Positions 1 through 9,639 of a stretch of 64,000 bases of DNA are shown in pieces. Every line of letters begins with the position of its first letter. Position 1 is the first letter of the stretch. The DNA comes from Tritrichomonas musculus (taxonomy: Eukaryota; Parabasalia; Tritrichomonadida; Tritrichomonadidae), in assembly GCA_039105265.1 (NCBI GenBank), contig JAPFFF010000006.1:1984001-2048000 (forward strand), written 5' to 3'. The notes beneath the pieces were generated by a model. That model saw nothing but the letters and a program-made list of their open reading frames with translations, did not search any database and was not told the DNA's origin. The translations under genes and the position numbers were made by a program.

Positions 1-2
1 TA

Positions 3-2246
3 GAACAAATTATTTTGGATATTAAAACCGAAATCAAAAATTACTTTTCAAATTCAGAAATTTTCAATATTTTCAAGAACAACAAACGACTTATTCTATT
101 TCTCATTGAAGAAAAAATCATAATAGTTGATGAATTTGTTGTTAAAACCATGATAAAACAGAAATACGTTATGGCCAAATATCCTCAGTATTTTTCACCT
201 GAAATTCGACCTTTCACGAAAGAAAAATGGTTTCCAAAAAATGATGAAAATGAAGCAGAAGGAAATTTTGAAGATGACAATTGGATAAAAGAAATAAATG
301 AGGAAATAACTGATGATTTTTATGAAAATCGAAAAATAGGTGAAAATGAGAGTGAAATATGCAAGCTTATTCAAAAAGACATGATTAAAGAATTCATTGT
401 TTATATCAACAAGAATGAATTTTCGCTTCAAAGAAAAATTGCGACCTCAATTTTTGAGACCAATTCACTTTTTCTTAAAAAAAATCCGACTTTAATTGAA
501 TATGCAGCTTTTTATGGGTCGATTCAAATTTTCAAATATTTACAACAAAGTGAAGTGAAGTTAACATCATCATTATGGATTTATGCAATTCATGGTGAAG
601 ATCAAGAGATAATTGACACTCTAGAAGAGAATGAAATAAAACCACCGAATTTTTCATTTAGAAAATGTGTCAAAGAATCAATTAAATGTCATCATAACGA
701 TGTCGTCAATTACATACAAACACACTTGACAAGTGAAAACTTTGAGAAACATATTTTTGTTTTCAATTATGAAGAAAATTTATTTTCTTATTGTTTTCAT
801 TATTATAATTTTTCTTTTCTGCCAAAAGATTTGAAAAATCCTTTCTTTTTTTATTTTGCTTGCGAATATGACCATTACACAATTGTCAATTATTTTTTAG
901 AGACCAGGAAAGTTGAAACAAATGAACATTTTAATTCATCAGCATTGCAATTTGCTGCAAAGAAAGATAACCAAGAAATATTGAATTTTTTGATGGAGCA
1001 AGACGGAATTGAAATAGGCGAAAATTGCTTTAAAGGCTGTGACAAATTGACGCAAATAAAGTTAAATTCTCATGTGACATCGTTTGGCAAATCATCTTTT
1101 AGTGGCTGTTCATCACTGAGTCAAATAACAATTCCTTCGTCTGTTACAACAATTGGACCTTTTGCTTTCAGAGGCTGCTTTTCAATGACTCAATTAAAAA
1201 TTCCGTCATCTGTGACATCAATTGAATCGTCAGCTTTTCGAGAATGTTCTTCGCTTGTTGATGTGTCAATTCCTTCATCTTTGACGCTCATTGATGAATC
1301 GGTTTTCAGTGGATGTTTGTCATTGAAAACAATAACAATTCCTTCGTCAGTTACATCGATTGGATTCTCGTCTTTCAGAGGATGTTCATCGTTGACAGAC
1401 ATTGAAATCCCATCTTCAGTAACGTTAATAAAAGATTCTGCTTTCAGTGGATGCACGTCGTTGAAAAGCATTAAAATACCTTCTTCAGTAACGATAATTC
1501 GACCGTTTACTTTTCGCTGTTGTTCTTCGTTGAGTTCAATAACAATTCCTTCTTCTGTGACATCAATTGAATCATCAGCTTTTAGAGAATGCACATCACT
1601 GACCGATGTAACAATTCCTTCTTCTGTTCGTTCAATTTGTGAATCTGTTTTCAGCGGATGCACATCTTTAAAGCAAATAACAGTTCCTTCTTCAGTAGAA
1701 TCAATTGATTTTTCGGCTTTCAGAGGTTGTTCGTCATTGTCTGAAATAAATTTGCCATCTTCAATTGACTCTATTAAAATTTCTGTGTTTAGCGCTTGCA
1801 CTTCACTTCTAGAAATAACTATTCCTTCATCCGTCACTTTGATTGATTTCTCAGCTTTTCGAAATTGTTCTTCACTCAAAGAGGTGTCAATCCCTTCTTC
1901 ACTCGAATCAATCGGCGATTCAGCATTCAGTGGCTGCACGTCATTGAAGAAAGTTTCAATGTCTTCATCTTCTGTTACTTCAATTGGAAACTCTGCTTTT
2001 AGAAATTGCACATCATTGGAAAGTGTCGATCTGTCTTCGAATTTGACAACAATCAAAGAGTCTGCTTTCTCCGACTGTTCTTCATTGAATGAAATATCAA
2101 TTCCTCCTTCTGTGAAAATAATTGAAGTTTGGGCTTTTAAAGGTTGCAAATCATTGACGGAAATCACAATTCCTTCTTCAGTCAATTTTGTTCCAGGAAA
2201 TACATTCGCTGAATGCACAAAATTACACATCATACATGATAAATAA
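3..2246 (+). CDS. BspA-like leucine-rich-repeat protein with ankyrin-like N-terminal half (5' end outside window)
   Basis: The frame is open from the left edge, and no ATG lies near position 15 (that codon is TTG), so the N-terminus is outside the window. The first third (about residues 1-330 of the visible part) is rich in Asn/Glu/Ile and resembles the ankyrin-type domains trichomonads place before BspA repeats; it holds phrases such as LIEYAAFYGSIQIFKYLQQ. After it come 18 BspA/TpLRR repeats of about 23 residues with the core F-x-G-C-x-S-L-x-x-I-x-I-P-S-S-V. There is no transmembrane segment or signal peptide in the visible part. BspA-like proteins are known as a large expanded family of trichomonads, linked to adhesion or cell-surface contact; the role here is inferred. 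The stop codon is followed by A (TAAA), a form used as a poly(A) signal in Trichomonas. Confidence 0.9.
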   Translation, partial: EQIILDIKTEIKNYFSNSEIFNIFKNNKRLILFLIEEKIIIVDEFVVKTMIKQKYVMAKYPQYFSPEIRPFTKEKWFPKNDENEAEGNFEDDNWIKEINEEITDDFYENRKIGENESEICKLIQKDMIKEFIVYINKNEFSLQRKIATSIFETNSLFLKKNPTLIEYAAFYGSIQIFKYLQQSEVKLTSSLWIYAIHGEDQEIIDTLEENEIKPPNFSFRKCVKESIKCHHNDVVNYIQTHLTSENFEKHIFVFNYEENLFSYCFHYYNFSFLPKDLKNPFFFYFACEYDHYTIVNYFLETRKVETNEHFNSSALQFAAKKDNQEILNFLMEQDGIEIGENCFKGCDKLTQIKLNSHVTSFGKSSFSGCSSLSQITIPSSVTTIGPFAFRGCFSMTQLKIPSSVTSIESSAFRECSSLVDVSIPSSLTLIDESVFSGCLSLKTITIPSSVTSIGFSSFRGCSSLTDIEIPSSVTLIKDSAFSGCTSLKSIKIPSSVTIIRPFTFRCCSSLSSITIPSSVTSIESSAFRECTSLTDVTIPSSVRSICESVFSGCTSLKQITVPSSVESIDFSAFRGCSSLSEINLPSSIDSIKISVFSACTSLLEITIPSSVTLIDFSAFRNCSSLKEVSIPSSLESIGDSAFSGCTSLKKVSMSSSSVTSIGNSAFRNCTSLESVDLSSNLTTIKESAFSDCSSLNEISIPPSVKIIEVWAFKGCKSLTEITIPSSVNFVPGNTFAECTKLHIIHDK

Positions 2247-2365
2247 AGTTTGATTAATGAATTAATAGTTTTTTTATTTTAATTATAGTTTAAATAGATC
2301 ATCAATCCTTAATATACTCTTTAAAAATGAATATTAATCTTATTTTCAAGTATTACAAGAATGGC

Positions 2366-2392
2366 CACTTTTTGAGCTTCGCTCAAAAAGTG
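2366..2392. terminator. Perfect hairpin after the BspA-like gene
   Basis: Two 12-base arms (CACTTTTTGAGC and its complement) are separated by a three-base loop. The hairpin lies about 120 bases after the stop codon. It could be a 3'-end structure or a tiny repeat relic; eukaryotic termination does not need such a hairpin, so the role is open. Confidence 0.4.
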
Positions 2393-2444
2393 TCCTATGT
2401 TAAATAATGTAAAAAAAAAAAAAAAATATTTTGAACAAATAAAA

Positions 2445-2896
2445 GGGGAAAAATCAAAAACGCCTATTCAATTTTTTTCCAACTACAGTATAGTAAAAAA
2501 ATATGAAATCGTCAAAAAATACTAAAAAAGTTGGAAAATACACTTTTTCAAAGAAATAAGGCCAAATTTGCTTGGCTAATTCTTTTTATCGTCATTTGAA
2601 AAAATGGATTTTCGAACTTTTTCGTAAAATTCAAAAAGCTGGAAAAGCTACTTTTTCAAATGACGATAAAACAATATTTACTCAAAAAAATTGAGTGTTT
2701 ATTATGAAAAAGCTTGTTTTCCAACTTTTTGAATAATATTTTTACGTTTTCATATTTTTTTACTATACTGTACTCAATTTTTCACTTTTTCTAAAGGCGT
2801 TTTTGATCAATATTTTTTAAAAAAATCAAAAACGCCACATTTGACCTTCTGCCAGGTAAAATTAAAAAACTCGTTTTTTCAAAAACGCCAGGTTTT
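2445..2896 (+). repeat. Left terminal inverted repeat of the 5.28-kb element, interrupted by a MITE
   Basis: Bases 2445-2485 and 2773-2896 together are the reverse complement of 7556-7720. The interruption is the 285-bp MITE described separately. Confidence 0.85.
2486..2770. mobile_element. 285-bp foldback MITE, Tc1/mariner-like, TA target duplication
   Basis: The ends read CAGTATAGTAAAAAAATATG and its reverse complement, and similarity of the two halves continues inward for about 75 bases; most of the element folds back on itself (another complementary pair is TTTTATCGTCATTTGAAAAA near 2585 and its partner near 2660). TA occurs on both sides (2484-2485 and 2771-2772). The opposite arm of the host element keeps the uninterrupted site with a single TA. 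CAGT ends with a TA duplication fit Tc1/mariner elements. No coding capacity. Confidence 0.85.
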
Positions 2897-5150
2897 TATT
2901 TTCATTCAAAAAAATAAAAATTAGAACATTTATATTGCATTAAAAAAAATAAATATCTATTATTAAAAAATGAAATTAATATATAAAAATTATATTTTAA
3001 ATGAATGTGTTTTTTAGTTTATTTTCAACAAAAACTCAAAATCAGTTAAAATATGACTTTTTAAAAAAACTCTATTTTTATGTTTTCACATATATTTTTT
3101 CATTTATATTATTTATATAATCAATAAAAGCGAAAATTTAAATAAAATATATTATTATTAAGGATCAAATAATTATCAGATTTTGAAAAAGAAGATTTAA
3201 TTTATTCTTTAAATGTATATGTGTGTTATATTTTCCAATAAGTATCAATATGCAAATTAAATTTTGTAGAAAATGTTCAAATAGGTACTTTTAATTCATA
3301 AAAAAATTTTTCAATAATAAATGATCTTAATGAAGCATATTAAACAAATGGATGCACTTTGGTAATTTATTTATATCTTATGCCTTTTATTGGAGAAATT
3401 AAAGATATAAAAATGTTTTTATTTTCATAGAAAAAAAATTGAATGCATTGAAAAATTGTGAAATAAATAAAATCATTTTTTTTATGAATTATCTTTTTTT
3501 TTACACAAAATAACATGAGGAATTATTTGTTTTCTAAATATATGCTTTTCATAAATTAAAAAAATAATGACTGCTTTATGAAATTTTGTGTTTTCAGTTT
3601 TTGATAATTATTCAGCCAAACCAATAAAAAATTACTAGAAATGTAAAACCCTTTAAAGAAGGGGGCAAATAAAGATTTATTATTTGTTAAGAATTTATAA
3701 CTTTAAACGATATTAAAATTTTTTGATCAAAAAACTAAACGTATTATAATGCAAAATAGATAGTAAATGCGCATATTAATAAAATACCAAATAGATAAAC
3801 ATGTTTATTTCGTAGAATTGTAAAAAAAAAAAACCTAAACGCATTTAAAAACGTTTAGAATTATATTCAGAACCCAATAAAAAAGCATTATCTTGGTATT
3901 TTTCATGAGAATAACCTATTTTCCAAAGTAAAACTAGAAGAAAAATCAAAACATAAATAAAGGTTAAATATAAACAAATTTAATACAATTTTGTGAAATC
4001 ACATTGATTTTTTTGAATGTAGTATAAGATTGATTTGATATAAAAGTAATTTTATCCTTCTTTATTGAAAAGTAAGAAATGATTAAAATATAAATTTAAA
4101 ATATAAATATTATAATAAGGATAAATTATAAAAATAAAAACATAAATTCTTTTATATTTTGAGATATATTTGTTTTTTACTTTTTTCGAAAAACAAATGA
4201 TTTTTTTGAAATATCTGTCTTTTTGCTGCAAAGCGAGTTATTTGTTAAATTTTTGATTTTAATGAATATATATATTATTCATAAAAATTTCCTTAAAAAA
4301 ATGAGTGTCTTATTGAAAAAAAGTCAGCTATATCAATAAGTCAAAAGAGTTCTCGCGGTTCAATAATATAATCATATATGAACATGTTTACTAAAATTAT
4401 AATTTAACTTTAAATTGATATTTTTAAGCATAAATAAGGATAATCATGATTTATAATTTCAATATATATACAAATATTCAAACATTATTCTCAATTTTTT
4501 GTGAAAGCCAAAAAATAAAAAAAAAACTTAGATATTTTGAGAAAAATTAAACGAATTTCTGATAAAATAAAATAACAAAATAATATATATATATATAAAT
4601 GAATATATTATACTTTTTATAAAATGTATAATGTATTATTTCACTAAAGCTTGAATTTTTGGCTTACAGGCTGTTATATAGTGCAATTTGTATTGAAAAA
4701 GTTTATCTATTGTTGTATTCAATTTACTTTTTGAGAAATCCGGTTAAATAAGCTTCTAAAAATGTTCAAACTGCAAAAAAGTCCAAAGCGTGCAATCTCT
4801 TACTATCTCAAAATCATATTATCTCTTTTCCTCCAAAAAGAAAAGCAATGAAATTTATAAAATATTTATGCTTTTGCTGACTTCTTGATATATATTTAGT
4901 ATTGCTAGCTTACAATATTCTCCATTTCTTGGCTTTTAGATTAAATAAACAAAGGTATTCATCATAATGATACTCTTTTTTTTCTAACGCTAGACTAATG
5001 CTTAATATTCCAACAAAATCTTTTAGATAAATACATGATAATAATGTCCCAATTGACACTTTAGTTTGAGAAATTATTCTATTTTTTATTATATTGTATA
5101 TTCATGACTTTTAAAGATCCCTCAATTGTGCGCCTACTTTTTATAAAACA
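2897..5150. other. Gene-free AT-rich interior of the 5.28-kb element
   Basis: No open frame of coding character on either strand, and no RNA gene recognised. The sequence is mostly poly-A/T rich runs. Nothing supportable was found apart from the flanking repeats. Confidence 0.6.
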
Positions 5151-5170
5151 TTTTTTTTTTTTTTTTTTTT

Positions 5171-5300
5171 AGGAGTGTGAGCTTTTGGAGTATTCTTAGA
5201 TAAGATTCGTGAAGCTGAACTTGTGGAGAAGAAGTATAGGCTAGGGGAAATAGCAACCTCAGCCCATATTGCCATTAATTCTTGTTAGGCGGTATTTTTC
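5171..5300 (-). pseudogene. Decayed fragment of a pogo/Tigger-type DDE transposase
   Basis: Read on the minus strand, a frame gives LMAIWAEV followed by TSSASRILSKNTPKAH. The same landmarks occur in the relic at 16.6-16.9 kb (MAIIWAE and ADETSSASSKN), where ADET looks like the first catalytic Asp region of pogo-type transposases. The patch is richer in G+C than its surroundings and begins right after a run of 20 T. The fragment is short and broken, and its outer limits are uncertain (it may reach about 5480). This is inference from comparison of two relics within the window. Confidence 0.4.
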
Positions 5301-7555
5301 TATACTTATCAATTTCATACATAAAATCCCAATATCTTTAAAATCAAATACCAACATCATAACCATTGCCCTTAGCTGAATTTTTTATCTTTTATAATTT
5401 CACCCCTCAAGAAGTACTTTCTAATAATTACCCTTCCAATTATACCAATAATATCTTCCTTTTGCATGCCTTAAGTATATATAAAGAGTTTTTAATTCGC
5501 TCATTAGTATGATGGGAAAAAATTAAATTGTAGTCTTTATAACATTCATAACTATATTATATATAATGAACATACTTGCACTATTTTGGTCACCATCAGT
5601 TTTTTCTTCTTCATGTTGAAATATAAAGAATCAATACAAAAAAAGTGTTTGCATATCTCAAATTTAAGGTAATATATATTCAGAATGACATGAATATCAT
5701 TCATTTATGCTAATATAAAAGAGAAAGTACAATAGAACGAATATACATGAATCAAAACTAAGTTATTTTTTTGTTTACATGGAGATTCATGATATTATTA
5801 TATATTTTTTATGTAATGTTTTAAAAAAGTAATAAAATAGTATTTTCTATTAGTTTCTCCTTTGAAATTTTAAAATTTAAATATATTATATATATATGTG
5901 ATTGGATACATACCAATTATATGTTTAAATTATGCTAAAATAATATACATATTCATATATTTATATTTTTAGGTCAATCTTATAAAGCTCTCAATTTATT
6001 TTTTGAATGAAAACATAAATTTCTCATTAAAAATTATATTATTATTATTTTTTAATTTGATATTAGGCATATATATAAATAACAATAGTGATATTTTTAA
6101 TATATATCTTCAATTTATCCAAATTATCGAGATGATTATATATTTTAATCAATTATCTGAATAATATCATTTTAACAGGAATATATATGAGAATAATATT
6201 ATATAACTGTTGTTTTACCAAATATCATGTGAAGATCAAAAATGTATTGTAATTTCAAACTTTTCAAAACAAATTAAATTCTTAAAATCATAAATGATAA
6301 TAATATTTGCATAGAAATATAGTTGATAATCTTATTAAGTTAAGTAAATCTTTTTTATATAAAGGAAAGCAAAGGATTTTCATTTAAATTTCATGAATTC
6401 TTTAATAAATAAAATATTTTTCGCGTAATTATATATTATAAGTGAAAATAAAATTGATAATTTTGGATTAAAGCCTTATTAATTATATATTTACAAAATC
6501 ATCTTATTTCATCTAAAAAAAAAAGTATTTTCATTTTTTAACCTATTGTAAAATCTAATGATACTGTTTTTAAAGTATTATTGATAAAAAAAAAAACTTA
6601 TTCAAAAAATATTTAGAGATATTTAAATTTTATTATGTATCAAGGCTTGTGAATAACCACAATTATTCCTCAGAATCTTCTCAATTTTTCCCTTCTCAAA
6701 TATGTGAAGATTGACTTTAGCGGCAAAAATAATTCAAAATATAAAATTAAAATATCTTATTAAATAACATTTAATATAGGTATTAATATATATTATAATT
6801 ATTATATAAAATATAATATACAAATATGCATATTACACTATATTTAATACTTATTATATCAAATTTATGATACTTTAATTGTTAATTCAAAATTTTCTTT
6901 GAAATATTGTTAATAAAAAAAATAACCTTTTCAAATTAAAATGTATCAATATCTTAATATATTATGAATATGAATAATTTACCGGAAATAAATATAAATA
7001 TAAATAAAAAATAAACAATTAAAAATAAATTTATATTATGAAAAATAAAACATAAAAACAAAACCATTTTATATAAAAAATTTAATATATAAAAAGCTAT
7101 ATTTCACTTGGAATTCGATATTATATGGTGATAAAAACGCAATCATATACAATTTATTAAAAAGAAACTATTTTTTGGAAATTTCAAATAATTTCCAAAA
7201 TACGCTTTTTTTAATTCTATTATAATATTTTGATAATCAAGCTTCATTATAACCAAAATATTGCAAAATTTTCTTTTTTTATATTTTCCATTTAAAAGAT
7301 ATAATAACCCATTAAAATGAATTTCTTCAAAATTTACTCAAAGTCAGCCTAGTTGATTTTCATGTAATATTCAATAAATATTATCATTTATACTTGATAT
7401 AATTTATTTTTAGAATCTAATATCTTTATATCATATGTCGATTATTCCCAATTTTTAAAATATTTCTCCCAAAGATTAAAAATGATCTTAAAAAAATACC
7501 GGTAACATAATAATTTATTTTTCTAAATTGCATTAAAATTTATAATTGTTTTTTT

Positions 7556-7720
7556 AAAACCTGGCGTTTTTGAAAAAACGAGTTTTTTAATTTTACCTGG
7601 CAGAAGGTCAAATGTGGCGTTTTTGATTTTTTTAAAAAATATTGATCAAAAACGCCTTTAGAAAAAGTGAAAAATTGAGTAGTTGGAAAAAAATTGAATA
7701 GGCGTTTTTGATTTATCCCC
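7556..7720 (-). repeat. Right terminal inverted repeat of the 5.28-kb element (unoccupied site)
   Basis: Reverse complement of the left arm, with the uninterrupted junction CCAACTACTCAA (as read on the minus strand) where the left arm carries the MITE. It contains several copies of GGCGTTTTTGA. Confidence 0.85.
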
Positions 7721-7773
7721 CAAATAAAAACTAAAAGAAAAATAATATAAATAAAAAAATATTTAAAACTTTT

Positions 7774-8463
7774 AGTTGCAGGTGGAAGTTTAATTCGCGT
7801 AATTAGTTCCACCTGCAACTAAGTTGCGATAGCTGCAGGTGGAAGTTTGAAATGGTACATTTAAGTAATTACTTCCACCTGAAGCTATCGCAGTTTAGCT
7901 GCAGGTGGAAGTTTAATTCGCGTAATTAGTTCCACCTGCAACTAAGTTGCGATAGCTGCAGGTGGAAGTTTGAAATGGTACATTTAAGTAATTACTTCCA
8001 CCTTTAGCTATCGCAGCTCAGCCGCAGGTGGAAACTTGGTTTCCTTATTTCTTTACTTCCACCTGCAGCTGAGAAGCGATAGCCGCAGGTGGAAGGCTAA
8101 ATTGGTAAATAGTGATTTTCCACCTGCAGCTGTCGCAGCTCAGCCGCAGGTGGAAACTTGGTTTCCTTATTTCTTTACTTCCACCTGCAGCTGAGAAGCG
8201 ATAGCCGCAGGTGGAAGGCTAAATTGGTAAATAGTGATTTTCCACCTGCAGCTGTCGCAGCTCAGCCGCAGGTGGAAACTTGGTTTCCTTATTTCTTTAC
8301 TTCCACCTGCAGCTGAGAAGCGATAGCCGCAGGTGGAAGGCTAAAATTGGTAAATAGTGATTTTCCACCTGCAGCTGCCGCAGCTCAGCCGCAGGTGGAA
8401 ACTTGGTTTCCTTATTTCTTTACTTCCACCTGCAGCTGAGAAGCGATAGCCGCAGGTGGAAGG
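7774..8463. repeat. Minisatellite of about 5.6 units of 122-123 bp made of nested palindromes
   Basis: Units start at the word GCAGGTGGAA at 7778, 7901, 8024, 8146, 8268 and 8391. Each unit holds two hairpins with arms GCAGGTGGAA and TTCCACCTGC around 20-30 base loops; the arms extend with GCGATAGC / GCTATCGC and CTCAGC / GCTGAG. The first two units are one subtype (spacers with TTAATTCGCG and GGTACATTTAAG); the last four are another (CTTGGTTTCC and GGCTAAATTGG). Copies within a subtype are nearly identical, showing recent tandem amplification. G+C is far above the flanking DNA. Function unknown. Confidence 0.95.
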
Positions 8464-9639
8464 ATAAATTGTGTAATCTATAATTTGAGCTTTTGCATAA
8501 CGATCACTTATTCAAAAATTCAATATTATTTTTAAAATTACGATCATCTTATGAAAAGTACTCCAAAATATGAGATGAAATTTTTTTTTTATTAGGTAAA
8601 TTTTGAATGATTAAATGGACAATACTTTGAATGAGATAATTCTATCACTTTTTAAGGGGTACATGGCCACATAGCTATTTAAAATGAAAACTTTGAACAT
8701 TTTACAAATTTTAATTTGAGCTTAATATAATACCCATATTTTACCCTTTATGTGTGAGTTTTCAGTTTTTGAAAGTTTTATTCAAACCATTTCACTTCAT
8801 CTGCATTTCATAAAGACTTTGAGAGCTCGATGAAGTCACAGATTGAAAAAAGAATTGCCACTTCACAATATCCATTCTCAAATGACTTTAATATAAAAAG
8901 ATATATTTAAATAAAAAACCAATATTTTTCTTTCAGCGAATTGTTACCAATAAATATAAATCTAAATGCTAAAAGTTTGATTAATTGACTGTAAATTAAT
9001 TTCATTAAAAAAAAAACTATCGTTCAATAATTGAATCATTTTGAATGCAATTCATTTTTCTTTGATATCTCTTTTCAAAAATTCTGAGCTAAATTTTTTT
9101 AACCTTATTAAATGTGTTTAATTTATCATCATTTAGAACTTTAAATGAATCTGATGTTTGTCTGCTCTTGAATATATTCCAAAAATTTATATACATACGA
9201 ATTAGTATTGATATTAATACTAATCTGAGAATATTATGAAATATTATTTTTAATTTTCAAAGAGTTAATTTTAGTTTCTTTGTTCTATTTATCTTTAAAA
9301 ATACTAGACAACTATATTGCCCAAATAAAAATGATTAAACAAAAAAATTTTATTAAAAATGAGATAGACCATATAAAGGTAGAAAAAAAGATGGATTTTA
9401 TATAATATTGCAATATGATATAATATACGATGACTCAAATCTAATTTCTGAATAGAATGATAAAATTGACGTACAATATAAAAATAAATTTATTTATTTT
9501 TTTGAGAGAACATTTTACAAATTGATAAGTTTATTTTTTTACATAATTGAAATTGAAAAAAACAAAATATCTTTACCAATATAAAATAAAAAAAATTAAA
9601 TATAGAATATATATTTTTTTCTTTACTTATTTTATAAAT
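8464..9639. other. Gene-free stretch containing the left end of a P-like element
   Basis: No coding frame of protein character. The inverted-repeat end at 8730-8772 is the only structure I can support; the rest is AT-rich DNA without recognised signals. Confidence 0.5.

Larger units (their letters stand above)
2445..7720. mobile_element. 5.28-kb TIR transposon with 9-bp target duplication (Mutator-like by structure)
   Basis: Terminal inverted repeats of about 166 bp start with GGGG and end with CCCC. They match with one visible mismatch once a younger insertion in the left arm is set aside. The direct repeat CAAATAAAA flanks both ends (2436-2444 and 7721-7729). A 9-bp duplication with long TIRs is typical of the Mutator/MULE superfamily; the assignment is structural only. 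The arms contain repeated copies of TCAAAAACGCC, probable subterminal binding sites. The interior is very AT-rich and encodes no transposase; it contains a pogo-type relic near 5.2 kb. The element is therefore non-autonomous. Near-identical arms suggest recent movement. Confidence 0.8.

Noticed and set aside
1190-2233. Long open frame on the minus strand of the BspA gene (347 codons)
   Set aside because: It follows from the repetitive codon use of the repeats (for example the complement of TTCCTTCTTC-type stretches) and has no protein character of its own.
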